Made by a program: the position numbers and the translations under genes. Shown in pieces: positions 46,020 to 54,011 of a DNA stretch of 64,000 bases; position 1 is the first letter of the stretch; every line of letters starts with the position of its first letter. The notes under the pieces are model-generated. The model worked only from the letters and a program-made list of their open reading frames with translations, did not search any database and had not been told where the DNA came from. This DNA comes from Glaciecola sp. KUL10 (lineage in GTDB: Bacteria; Pseudomonadota; Gammaproteobacteria; Enterobacterales; Alteromonadaceae): positions 806,001-870,000 of the forward strand of contig NZ_BGNG01000001.1 in assembly GCF_003203515.1 (NCBI RefSeq), in the 5' to 3' direction.

Positions 46020-46955
46020 TTACACACTACAAACTAACGCTATCTTCCCAGCAGCACTGACCGCGATTCTAGAAACGTTAGTTTTACAAGCTCCCTTTAC
46101 CTGAGTAAATAGACGCGGTTTCTCAGATAAATCCATAGCAACTAAAGCGCCATTATCACTTGTCAGTAAATCGCCCTCGTGCGACCAGGCGTAATAATAG
46201 GCAGTATCAGGCAAGAGAATACTATCAAGAGCAATGGTTGATGAATTTACAAAGCTTTGGATTTTTAATTGCCAAACCTCGGCGTTGTCTGTATTGGGTT
46301 GTTGTGTATATGAGAATAGTCGGGTATTTGGAATATTAAATAAGCTTGGGCCAGGGTTTGTATCAAGGACTGTGCCTTTTGAACTTGGTTTTTTTATATT
46401 AGCCTTTACCAATTGGTGAGGTTCACCCAGCACGAAGAGCATGAGTTCGTGTTCGTTGAGCCAAACATGGTAGCCAACAGGTTCAATAGCGGGTAACAAG
46501 TTGCTAATCGGCTTACCATTAAAGTCCAGTTGCCACAGTTCTTGTAACCCAGCCTCATTCACACGAATAACGGATAATCCAGTTTGTTTAGGCATAGGTG
46601 TCGGCGAATATTCGCTAGTCGAAGATTTTGTTAAGTTAGTTTGCTCACCCGTAACTAGATTGAGCTTAAACACATCGGTTTGTTCATTTTCGCTGATATT
46701 CTTATCATTAACCGCTTGTGTAAATAAAAGTGTTTCTTCACTCAAAAAATAGGGCTGATTGGTGTAATCATCAGAGTCAGTCATCTTCTTTAGCCCTTTA
46801 ATCACTATCGACTCTTCCTCCTTAACTAATTGTCCAACCCATATATTAGAGCCAGGAGGTGTCTGAGCGTAAGCGATGGTGGAGAACACGTTGAAAGAAA
46901 AAATCGAAGTGATAAATAAAAGTTTTAATAGGTACTGTTTGCACAAGTTAAACAT
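46020..46955 (-). CDS. exported TolB-like beta-propeller protein of unknown function
   Basis: A 311-residue protein with a signal peptide (hydrophobic residues 10-28, cleavage near AYA-Q). The body has repeats of the WD40/TolB style: PYFLSEETLLFTQ near 65, YSPTPMPKQTGLSVIRVNE near 105, then LWQLD, VWLNEHELMLFVLG and YYYAWSHEGDLLTSD. These suggest a five- to seven-bladed propeller. I know no specific family. It is expected in the periplasm. It lies between the molybdenum cassette and an MFS carrier but is not tightly spaced to either. Confidence 0.7.
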   Translation of the reverse strand: MFNLCKQYLLKLLFITSIFSFNVFSTIAYAQTPPGSNIWVGQLVKEEESIVIKGLKKMTDSDDYTNQPYFLSEETLLFTQAVNDKNISENEQTDVFKLNLVTGEQTNLTKSSTSEYSPTPMPKQTGLSVIRVNEAGLQELWQLDFNGKPISNLLPAIEPVGYHVWLNEHELMLFVLGEPHQLVKANIKKPSSKGTVLDTNPGPSLFNIPNTRLFSYTQQPNTDNAEVWQLKIQSFVNSSTIALDSILLPDTAYYYAWSHEGDLLTSDNGALVAMDLSEKPRLFTQVKGACKTNVSRIAVSAAGKIALVCSV

Positions 46956-47027
46956 GATTGGCTAAATACTCTTCTTGTTTTTTTAATATCATGGCACGTA
47001 AGCGCCTTGAGGCACAACAAAAAACGC

Positions 47028-48200
47028 CTATCGCTTAAATCGTTGACTCGGCACCATAAAAAGAACAAAAGCGGCAAATGCAACTAACGCAGCAGACATC
47101 ATAAAGCTGAAATATGCGCCCTGCCCTTGCTGCCAAGTCAAACCAGAAACGTAACTACCAAGCGCACCACCAAAACCGAATGCGATACTGCCATAGATAG
47201 CTTGTCCTCTGCTTTGAAAGCTTTCAGGAAAGTAAGTATGTAAAAAATGAATGGATACGGAATGAGTCAAACCAAAGCTAAATGCGTGCAGAAGTTGGGC
47301 AAAGACAACAGCAGTAATATATTCAGGTAATTCTGCAAGCAAAGTCCATCGCAGGGCTGTCATCGCCATACCAATAAACAACAACCATTTAACGCCCACT
47401 TTACTGATTAAACGCGCTGCGACTAAAAATATTAGAATTTCTGCGGCCACACCCAAGGCTAATAACACGCCAGTCTGCTTACCCGAATAGTCATAGTCCT
47501 GCATATATAGCGCGAAAAAATTGTAGTAGCTTGCAAAGCTGACTTGCAATAACACCGCGGCTAGTATGAATGCCAAAAAGGGCGCTTTAAATACTAACGA
47601 CCAGTGTTTGTCATCCGCTTGGCGAGGCTTTCGACCATTTTTAGGCGAACTGACATAGAGTGTGGCTAGATATAGGCTGAAAAGGCAACCGGCAATACAT
47701 ACAATGATGATTTCTGTTGAATACACATCAAGCAAAAAGCCAACAAATATAGTCAACACGATAAAACCAAGGCTCCCCCAAAGACGAACCGAACCATAAC
47801 CACCTTTTCGAGTGCGTGTTGCATTAACGGTGATAACTTCAAGTTGCGGCAAAACTGCTGTCCAAAACAGCATCATTAAGCCAAAGGTGATACTAAGTTG
47901 CCAAAAACCGTGGGCGACAAATACAAATAAAAAGCAGATAAACGCCATCAAACAACCAAAGCGCATGATTTGCCCGACTTTGCCAGTTTCGTCAGCAAGT
48001 GCTGCCCACAGGTTGGGACCAAATACTCGCGTAATCGTTACCACGGCTAGCAGACTGCCTATTTGCTCAGAGGTAAAGCCACGCCCGTCTAGGAATACGC
48101 CCGTATACGGCACCATCACCCCTAAAATCCCGAAGTAAAAAAAGTAGGTTACACAAAGCACCGTGATATTTTTGTTACTATCGGGAGAGGCGTTTCTCAA
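47028..48200 (-). CDS. MFS transporter (HcaT/PPP-like)
   Basis: A 390-residue carrier with twelve hydrophobic segments. The start TVLCVTYFFYFGILGVMVPYTG and LWAALADETGK near residue 64 are typical of the 3-phenylpropionate permease (HcaT) subgroup of the major facilitator family, and the middle YGSVRLWGSLGFIV near 129 is shared by that group. The substrate is unknown. It is 13 bases downstream of aroC, so it is probably co-transcribed with it. Confidence 0.88.
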   Translation of the reverse strand: MRNASPDSNKNITVLCVTYFFYFGILGVMVPYTGVFLDGRGFTSEQIGSLLAVVTITRVFGPNLWAALADETGKVGQIMRFGCLMAFICFLFVFVAHGFWQLSITFGLMMLFWTAVLPQLEVITVNATRTRKGGYGSVRLWGSLGFIVLTIFVGFLLDVYSTEIIIVCIAGCLFSLYLATLYVSSPKNGRKPRQADDKHWSLVFKAPFLAFILAAVLLQVSFASYYNFFALYMQDYDYSGKQTGVLLALGVAAEILIFLVAARLISKVGVKWLLFIGMAMTALRWTLLAELPEYITAVVFAQLLHAFSFGLTHSVSIHFLHTYFPESFQSRGQAIYGSIAFGFGGALGSYVSGLTWQQGQGAYFSFMMSAALVAFAAFVLFMVPSQRFKR

Positions 48201-48213
48201 TGGATTGCGCTAT

Positions 48214-49311
48214 TTATTTTTGTGCAGGAATAGCAGGTGTTGGTGAGTTAACACCAAAGTTTTGAGCGCGATGTCTTAACAAATGATCCATTAATACAAT
48301 GGCTAACATTGCTTCTGCAATGGGCACGGCTCGAATACCAACACAGGGGTCATGGCGACCTTTTGTGATAACTTCGGCCGCATTGCCATCAATATCAATG
48401 GTTTCTCCTGAAATACTAATACTTGATGTTGGTTTGAGTGCCATATGCACCAATATTTCTTGGCCAGTTGAAATCCCGCCTAAAACGCCACCGGCATGAT
48501 TAGTATGAAACCCTTCTGGTGACATTTCATCTCGGTGCTCGGTGCCCTTTTGTTCAACAACGCCAAAACCATCGCCAATCTCGACACCTTTTACAGCATT
48601 TATGCCCATCATTGCGTGCGCAATATCAGCATCGAGTCTGTCAAAAACAGGCTCACCCAGCCCTACTGGCACATTGGTTGCGCTCACGCTGACTTTTGCA
48701 CCGACTGAGTTGCCTTCTTTTTTAAGATCTCTCATGTAGCTATCAAGCGCTTCAATTTTCGATTCATCTGGGCAGAAGAAAGGGTTGGTATTGGTAAACT
48801 CATGATCTACTTTGTCGATTGCTACCGGGCCAAGTTGAGAAAGGTAGCCCCTTACCTCGATACCAAACACTTGCTTAAGGTATTTCTTTGCAATACCGCC
48901 GGCTGCCACTCTAATCGCTGTCTCACGCGCTGACGAACGACCACCACCACGATAATCGCGGAAACCAAATTTCTGTTGGTAGGTGTAATCTGCGTGGCCT
49001 GGTCTAAACGTGTTAGCAATTTTTGAATAGTCTTGACTGCGCTGATCTTTATTATTGATTAACAAACCAATGCTGGTGCCGGTTGTTTTGCCTTCAAAAA
49101 TGCCTGATAAAATTTTCACTTCATCATCTTCGCGTCTAGCCGTGGTATAACGAGATGTGCCTGGCTTGCGGCGGTCTAGATCAACCTGCAAATCGTCTTC
49201 ATGTAATTCAAGACCGGGAGGGCAACCGTCAACAACACCACCAATTGCGATTCCGTGGCTTTCACCAAACGTGGTAACTGTAAACAGCTTGCCAAAAGAG
49301 TTACCTGACAT
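48214..49311 (-). CDS. aroC: chorismate synthase
   Basis: A 365-residue enzyme that makes chorismate from EPSP, the last step of the shikimate pathway; it needs reduced FMN. N-terminal signature [19 protein letters not shown] near residue 16, middle signature [11 protein letters not shown] near 125, and C-terminal [17 protein letters not shown] near 317. The length is standard. It follows prmB in the same direction, the same neighbour as in E. coli. It probably heads a transcript with the MFS gene. Confidence 0.97.
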   Translation of the reverse strand: MSGNSFGKLFTVTTFGESHGIAIGGVVDGCPPGLELHEDDLQVDLDRRKPGTSRYTTARREDDEVKILSGIFEGKTTGTSIGLLINNKDQRSQDYSKIANTFRPGHADYTYQQKFGFRDYRGGGRSSARETAIRVAAGGIAKKYLKQVFGIEVRGYLSQLGPVAIDKVDHEFTNTNPFFCPDESKIEALDSYMRDLKKEGNSVGAKVSVSATNVPVGLGEPVFDRLDADIAHAMMGINAVKGVEIGDGFGVVEQKGTEHRDEMSPEGFHTNHAGGVLGGISTGQEILVHMALKPTSSISISGETIDIDGNAAEVITKGRHDPCVGIRAVPIAEAMLAIVLMDHLLRHRAQNFGVNSPTPAIPAQK

Positions 49312-49488
49312 GTTTTATGTTTCCTTTAATACTTTGCCAAGGGCAGTAAACGCGTATACATTTTACGCTAGGTTTACTCACCCATTTTTCTTTGATTGGA
49401 AGTGTAAATGAAGTCGACCTGAATTGAGAAGACAGATTACTTATGCTTTATTCCATTCATCTTTATTTTTTGAGATTCTTAAACCAAC

Positions 49489-50418
49489 CTAAGCTTTATC
49501 CCAATATGCGCTTAGTGTTTGATAGTCGACCGCAAATACGCCGCTACCACCGTGCTTAAACTCACACCATTGAACTTCTAAATCAGGGAAGCGAGCCTCA
49601 AAGTGCACTTCGCTATTACCGACTTCAACGAACAACCAAGCCTTTTCGTTCATGTAATGAGGAGCTTGCATTAAAATCTGCTCAACAAGATCAAGACCAT
49701 CGTCACCTGCGGCAAGCGCAAGTTCGGGTTCATGTTCAAATTCACTGGGTAAGTCAGCCATGTCTACGGCATCTACATAGGGCGGATTTGAAATGATTAA
49801 ATCGTATTTTTGTCCAGATAGATTTTCGAACAAGTCTGAGCGCAATGGAAATACCCGTTCATCTAGTTGGTATTCGTGAATATTGATCGATGCAACATCT
49901 AAGGCGTCAATGTCAATATCAACTGCATCTACCACTGCATCTTCAAATGTCAGTGCTGTCGCAATCGCAATACAACCGCCACCTGTGCACATATCCAAAA
50001 TGTAGTTAGGCGATTCGTTTAACCACTGACTAAATTGGTCTCTTAATAGCTCAGCAAAAGGACTACGTGGTATAAGTACCCGTTCATCAACGTAAAACGG
50101 CAAGCCCGCAAAAAATGCTTGTTGACTGATATACGGTAATGGCTTTTGATCAAACGTTCGTACATTAATCCAGTTGTCTAAAATCGTTTTTTCAGTATCG
50201 GTGACTCGCGAATCAAGCAGCACATAGTGTTGTTTTTCGGGCAAATTAAGTGGCAAGTTAAGCGCCTGAAACACTAGGCTGTTGGCCTCATCCCACTCAT
50301 TATCAGTGCCGTGCCCGTAAAAAATACCCGCTTGCGTGAAACGGCTAATGGCGTAACGCACCCAATCAAGTACGGTATGTAAATTTGACGCGTCGTTCTG
50401 TACTGTTTGTTCGTTCAT
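49489..50418 (-). CDS. prmB: ribosomal protein L3 glutamine N5-methyltransferase
   Basis: A 309-residue SAM-dependent methyltransferase that methylates Gln150 (E. coli numbering) of ribosomal protein L3. SAM-binding motif I is ILDMCTGGGCIAIA near residue 141, and the catalytic NPPY is in IISNPPYVDAVDMADLP near 214. PRSPFAELLRDQF near 116 is the PrmB/PrmC-specific block. It is divergent from smrB, as in E. coli, across 102 bases. Confidence 0.95.
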   Translation of the reverse strand: MNEQTVQNDASNLHTVLDWVRYAISRFTQAGIFYGHGTDNEWDEANSLVFQALNLPLNLPEKQHYVLLDSRVTDTEKTILDNWINVRTFDQKPLPYISQQAFFAGLPFYVDERVLIPRSPFAELLRDQFSQWLNESPNYILDMCTGGGCIAIATALTFEDAVVDAVDIDIDALDVASINIHEYQLDERVFPLRSDLFENLSGQKYDLIISNPPYVDAVDMADLPSEFEHEPELALAAGDDGLDLVEQILMQAPHYMNEKAWLFVEVGNSEVHFEARFPDLEVQWCEFKHGGSGVFAVDYQTLSAYWDKA

Positions 50419-50520
50419 AGATAAGAAATATACAGCATTTAATGCGAAGTAATGATTTATCCCGTTATAATACTAAAATACGTTTAATTAATCGCTGAAA
50501 ATCTGCCTTTTGCTCTAAAA

Positions 50521-51075
50521 ATGAATCAAAACGATAACGAACCCAACAAAGACCTCTCTTTTGCAAATCTGTTTTCAGACGCAAAGCCAGTAGTCAGCGA
50601 CAAATACGTGCCTTCTCGCGAAGAGAAAAGAGCAATCAAAAAGAAGCAAATGATTGATGAAAACTTACGCGATAAACAAGCCAGTGCCAGTTTCGAATTT
50701 TCAGACGGTTTTGAAGCTAGATTTAGCGAAAAAGGCCCGTTGAAATACGTTAAAGAAGGAGAACGAAGTGATCTGGTCAAAATGGCAAGGAAAGGTGAGA
50801 TTCAGCCAGAATTAATACTTGATCTACATGGCTTTAACAGCCAAAACGCGAAGCACGAAATCGCTGCATTGTTGTTTGAAGCGCGCAAAAAACACTACCA
50901 ATGCGTTTGTATTGTACACGGGGTAGGCTCGGGCATACTCAAACAGCGCGTACCGAGTTGGTTAGTGCAACACCCTCACGTACTTGGTTTTCATCAAGCT
51001 CCCCTAGAATGGGGAGGAAATGGCGCATTGCTCGTACTCATTGAGCAAGAGGGTATCCATAGCAAGTACGATTAA
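50521..51075 (+). CDS. smrB: ribosome rescue factor SmrB
   Basis: A 184-residue endonuclease of the Smr family. The C-terminal Smr domain begins at about residue 97 with ILDLHGFNSQNAKHEI (D-L-H-G motif), continues CVCIVHGVGSGILKQ (H-G-x-G motif) and ends GGNGALLVLIE. The basic N-terminal helix region (KRAIKKKQM) fits the ribosome-binding part. E. coli SmrB cuts mRNA at collided ribosomes. It is divergent from prmB. Confidence 0.95.
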   Translation: MNQNDNEPNKDLSFANLFSDAKPVVSDKYVPSREEKRAIKKKQMIDENLRDKQASASFEFSDGFEARFSEKGPLKYVKEGERSDLVKMARKGEIQPELILDLHGFNSQNAKHEIAALLFEARKKHYQCVCIVHGVGSGILKQRVPSWLVQHPHVLGFHQAPLEWGGNGALLVLIEQEGIHSKYD

Positions 51076-51128
51076 TGCACCCCTAACCCACAAAGATGGC
51101 CACACACACTTGTTATGTCTGCCTAATA

Positions 51129-51263
51129 CTACGATTCGTCAGGATACTCTGGTGAGCTATGATGAATAAATAGATACGTGTAATAAGCACCCATCACGCA
51201 AACGATAAATATTCCAAGTAATGAACCCCATACCACTGGATCTTTGAGTAACATAGAAAGCAT
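51129..51263 (-). CDS. 44-residue membrane protein, possible DUF3149 type
   Basis: A short frame from ATG 51263 to TAG 51129, with AGGTGA four bases before the start. One hydrophobic segment (about residues 9-33) has a short polar N-terminus MLSMLLKDP and an acidic tail HHSSPEYPDES. This size and layout recall small one-segment DUF3149 proteins of Vibrio and Shewanella, but I cannot confirm it. No longer gene covers this region. Confidence 0.6.
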   Translation of the reverse strand: MLSMLLKDPVVWGSLLGIFIVCVMGAYYTYLFIHHSSPEYPDES

Positions 51264-51486
51264 AAATCACCTCATGTTTTAAATTGAGTTATTCGGTTTG
51301 TATGTACTTAGATTAGGGTAATTATCGGAGGTGAAGTATGATCTCGATCAACTTTAAAAGCTGCTTTTGTAACACTCGCACAAAAGTTTAATCTAGATCA
51401 ATTGTTTAGCATTAAAAGTAGATTTTTGGCGTGAATTTTTATGGAGTATAGCGGTACTGTGATCGTGTTAGCGAAGCTTTTTTCAA

Positions 51487-52131
51487 CTAATCAAATAAAC
51501 GCCAAAACCAACTCTTATCCAAATCATCTTTACAAGTGCGCAACTGGCTAGCGTAGCGCTTTGAGCGGGCATCGACTTTTTTCGCGACGTTAACTAACCA
51601 TGGCTTAGCGCGATATGAGCGACGTTTATAACCGCCCCACCCTTCGTGATAATTTAGATATTGGAGATTAGCGTCCCATTTGGAGACTTTATTGATGGTG
51701 TGTGTTTTAGAGATAAACCAACCCATGAAATCAATGGCGTCGTCAAAATCATCTCGGTCAGCCGAATTATTTCCGGTTTCTCGTTTATAATCTGCCCAAG
51801 TCATCGTTTTTGCTTGAGAGTATCCATAGGCAGTGCTTACCCGTCCCCATGGAATAAGGCCAAACAAAATATAGTCTCTTGGCGGTTTAGCATCATGTTT
51901 AAATGAACTCTCTTGATACATCATGGCCATGGGAACATGAATCGGAACGCCCCACTTTTCATTCATATCTTGGGCGGCATAAAACCAATCACGCTTTTCA
52001 TAAAAAATATCACATAGGTTCTCTGCTTTCTTGGGAGGTGTGGTGCTACAAGCACTTAAAAACACTATTAAAAACGCAGAAACGAAAAAATATTTGCATT
52101 TAATGACAAATAATTTGAACTTATAAAACAT
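51487..52131 (-). CDS. lytic transglycosylase (SLT) domain lipoprotein
   Basis: A 214-residue lipoprotein (hydrophobic start, lipobox L-S-A-C). The SLT-type lysozyme-like domain has the catalytic glutamate in MAMMYQESSF near residue 74, a TAYGYSQAKTMTW segment near 100 and LQYLNYHEGWGGYKR near 158. It is expected to cleave peptidoglycan glycan strands from the outer membrane side. The family resembles EmtA-like membrane-bound lytic enzymes. It is downstream of gshA, but a stem-loop lies between them. Confidence 0.87.
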   Translation of the reverse strand: MFYKFKLFVIKCKYFFVSAFLIVFLSACSTTPPKKAENLCDIFYEKRDWFYAAQDMNEKWGVPIHVPMAMMYQESSFKHDAKPPRDYILFGLIPWGRVSTAYGYSQAKTMTWADYKRETGNNSADRDDFDDAIDFMGWFISKTHTINKVSKWDANLQYLNYHEGWGGYKRRSYRAKPWLVNVAKKVDARSKRYASQLRTCKDDLDKSWFWRLFD

Positions 52132-52186
52132 TTATCACTCTTAAGTAATGTGTATGAGTTTTCATTTGTTTCCCTGAAACTCCTTG

Positions 52187-52215
52187 ATGCCTGATTATTA
52201 TCAGGCATTTTTTTT
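52187..52215 (+). terminator. strong terminator-like stem-loop pointing rightward
   Basis: An 8-bp stem (ATGCCTGA/TCAGGCAT), a six-base loop TTATTA and eight Ts on the + strand. Both flanking genes run leftward, so the T run is on the wrong side for gshA. A second small hairpin, GTTTC-CCT-GAAAC, precedes it at 52168-52180. Confidence 0.6.
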
Positions 52216-52252
52216 ACCTCTAAGTTCCCTTTTGTGTGAACTACTGCTTATT

Positions 52253-53884
52253 CTATTTATTGTCCTGCGCAAAATAGTCTTTGATAAAGGACGCAAAGTC
52301 TTGATTATCAGAAGCCTCGACTGCTTCTCGCTGAGCAATTGAGTCTTTTGCTTGTTGCTCAAAAGTCGCTTTCGTTAAATACAAATAATCGAACTCTAAT
52401 GCATGAACCTTATAGTCAGCAGCTTTTTGTAACCCAAAACTGCTGTTATCGAGATTGCTAGCGAGTAATTCATTTAGCCACCGAGCTGAAGGCGTTAAGT
52501 CGGGATCGTTTATCTTTTCAAGCTCCGACTTTACAGCCTCACTGTGGCAATCAGTCCCATTTGCTTCATCTAAAACCTTAGCGATTAGTGCAAACGCCTC
52601 AAACAATTCGCCACCCCAAACTTTGAGTGTTTTTTCTTCACCATTATCAAGTAATGAAAGATCTGGCTTCCTCCCTTCCAATACTACCTTAGTCAAGTTT
52701 GAATTCGCCTCTGCATAAGCTGACGCTTCAAATTTTTGTGACGGTGTAAGCAAGCAATACAACAAGAACACATCAAGGAAGTAAAACTGCTCTGATTTGA
52801 TACCAATGCTCGAGAAAGGATTGACGTCTAACGCGCGCACCTCGATATAACTCACCCCTCTATCCGCTAATGCATCACTTGGTTTTTCTAATGACTTTGC
52901 AACTTGCTTAGGACGAATAGGAGAATAAAGCTCATTCTCAATTTGCAGTACGTTTGAATTCAGTTGTTGCCATTCACCGTTCTCTCCACTGGCGAATTTT
53001 GCATAACTTTCTGATGGCGTATTAATCGCCGCTCGGACTGTTTTTACGTAGGAATCCAGGTCGTTGTAACAAATATTAAGTGCAGACTGTTCTGAGTTTG
53101 TATAGCCAAGATCACTCATTCTAAGTGAGGTCGCATATGGCAAATATAATGTTCCTTTGCCAAGTAATTTGAAATCAAACTTTTGCTCTTTCCCTGCTAG
53201 GAAAGACTTACACAAAGCAGGTGACGCTCCGTATAGATAGGGTACTAACCAAGCCAAACGCTTAAAGTTTCTGACTAAGTCAAAATATCCATTACTCACC
53301 GTTTGTTTGTTGAAGCCAAGCCCTTGAGACTGACACCATAACTGCCAAAACTCATCGGGCAGTGACCAATTAAAATGAACACCAGCAATGACCTGCATCA
53401 TACTGCCATAGCGATTGTGCAGCCCTTTACGGTAAACCTCTTTCATTTGGGCCACATTGGAAGTGCCATAGCGCGCAATAGGAATCGCGGTTTCTTGACT
53501 CACAAAACAAGGCATACTCAAGGGCCATAGACGTTCCTCTCCAATGCTTTGCTGGACGTATTTATGAATATCGGCCAATTGCGATAACGTTCTTTTTACA
53601 GACGTTTCTGGAGGCGTTATAAATTCTAATAATGCTTCTGAAAAGTCTGTGGTAATAGTTTCATGAGACAATGGCGCACCAAGGGCTGAATGATGCGGCG
53701 TAGTTGCAAGCCCGCCCTGAGGATTAACTCGCAAGGCCTCGCGCTCAACACCTCGCTTAATCCCTGTCAACGAACGTTTAAATGCATCAGTGTTTATACG
53801 TGAAAGTCTAGTCAGAAAATCGTGTTCATTTTGCTCAGGCTGGGCCGTATTATTTGCCTGAGAAGCTGGAGTGGCTTGATTCAA
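52253..53884 (-). CDS. gshA: glutamate--cysteine ligase
   Basis: About 543 residues, first enzyme of glutathione synthesis (ATP, glutamate and cysteine to gamma-glutamylcysteine). It matches the proteobacterial GshA family: GIKRGVEREALRVN, TTDFSEALLEFITPP, WPLSMPCFV, YGTSNVAQMKEVYRKGLHNRYG, and YIEVRALDVNPFSSIGI. The frame opens at TTG 53935 inside a terminator stem, so I chose TTG 53884, with GGA upstream; the family aligns from around there. No ATG is available. It is slightly longer than E. coli GshA (518). Confidence 0.93.
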   Translation of the reverse strand: MNQATPASQANNTAQPEQNEHDFLTRLSRINTDAFKRSLTGIKRGVEREALRVNPQGGLATTPHHSALGAPLSHETITTDFSEALLEFITPPETSVKRTLSQLADIHKYVQQSIGEERLWPLSMPCFVSQETAIPIARYGTSNVAQMKEVYRKGLHNRYGSMMQVIAGVHFNWSLPDEFWQLWCQSQGLGFNKQTVSNGYFDLVRNFKRLAWLVPYLYGASPALCKSFLAGKEQKFDFKLLGKGTLYLPYATSLRMSDLGYTNSEQSALNICYNDLDSYVKTVRAAINTPSESYAKFASGENGEWQQLNSNVLQIENELYSPIRPKQVAKSLEKPSDALADRGVSYIEVRALDVNPFSSIGIKSEQFYFLDVFLLYCLLTPSQKFEASAYAEANSNLTKVVLEGRKPDLSLLDNGEEKTLKVWGGELFEAFALIAKVLDEANGTDCHSEAVKSELEKINDPDLTPSARWLNELLASNLDNSSFGLQKAADYKVHALEFDYLYLTKATFEQQAKDSIAQREAVEASDNQDFASFIKDYFAQDNK

Positions 53885-53906
53885 ATCATATATCCGTTCT
53901 GGTGAA

Positions 53907-53938
53907 CAATAAAAACCCTTGCGTATGAGTAGCAAGGG
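53907..53938 (-). terminator. intrinsic terminator of the M16 peptidase gene
   Basis: A 7-bp stem (GCAAGGG/CCCTTGC) with a nine-base loop. On the minus strand it is followed by TTTTTATTG. It lies 74 bases past the M16 stop and 23 bases before the gshA start, so it separates the two transcripts, or acts as an attenuator for gshA. Confidence 0.75.
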
Positions 53939-54011
53939 CCTTGGTTCATTAAAATCATTATATTGCTAAGTTTAGTACAAAACTAAGGTCAACGTCATCT
54001 TTTGCATTCTT

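Noticed and set aside
53885-53935. Extension of gshA back to TTG 53935
   Set aside because: These codons fall in a terminator stem and are not needed to match the family N-terminus.
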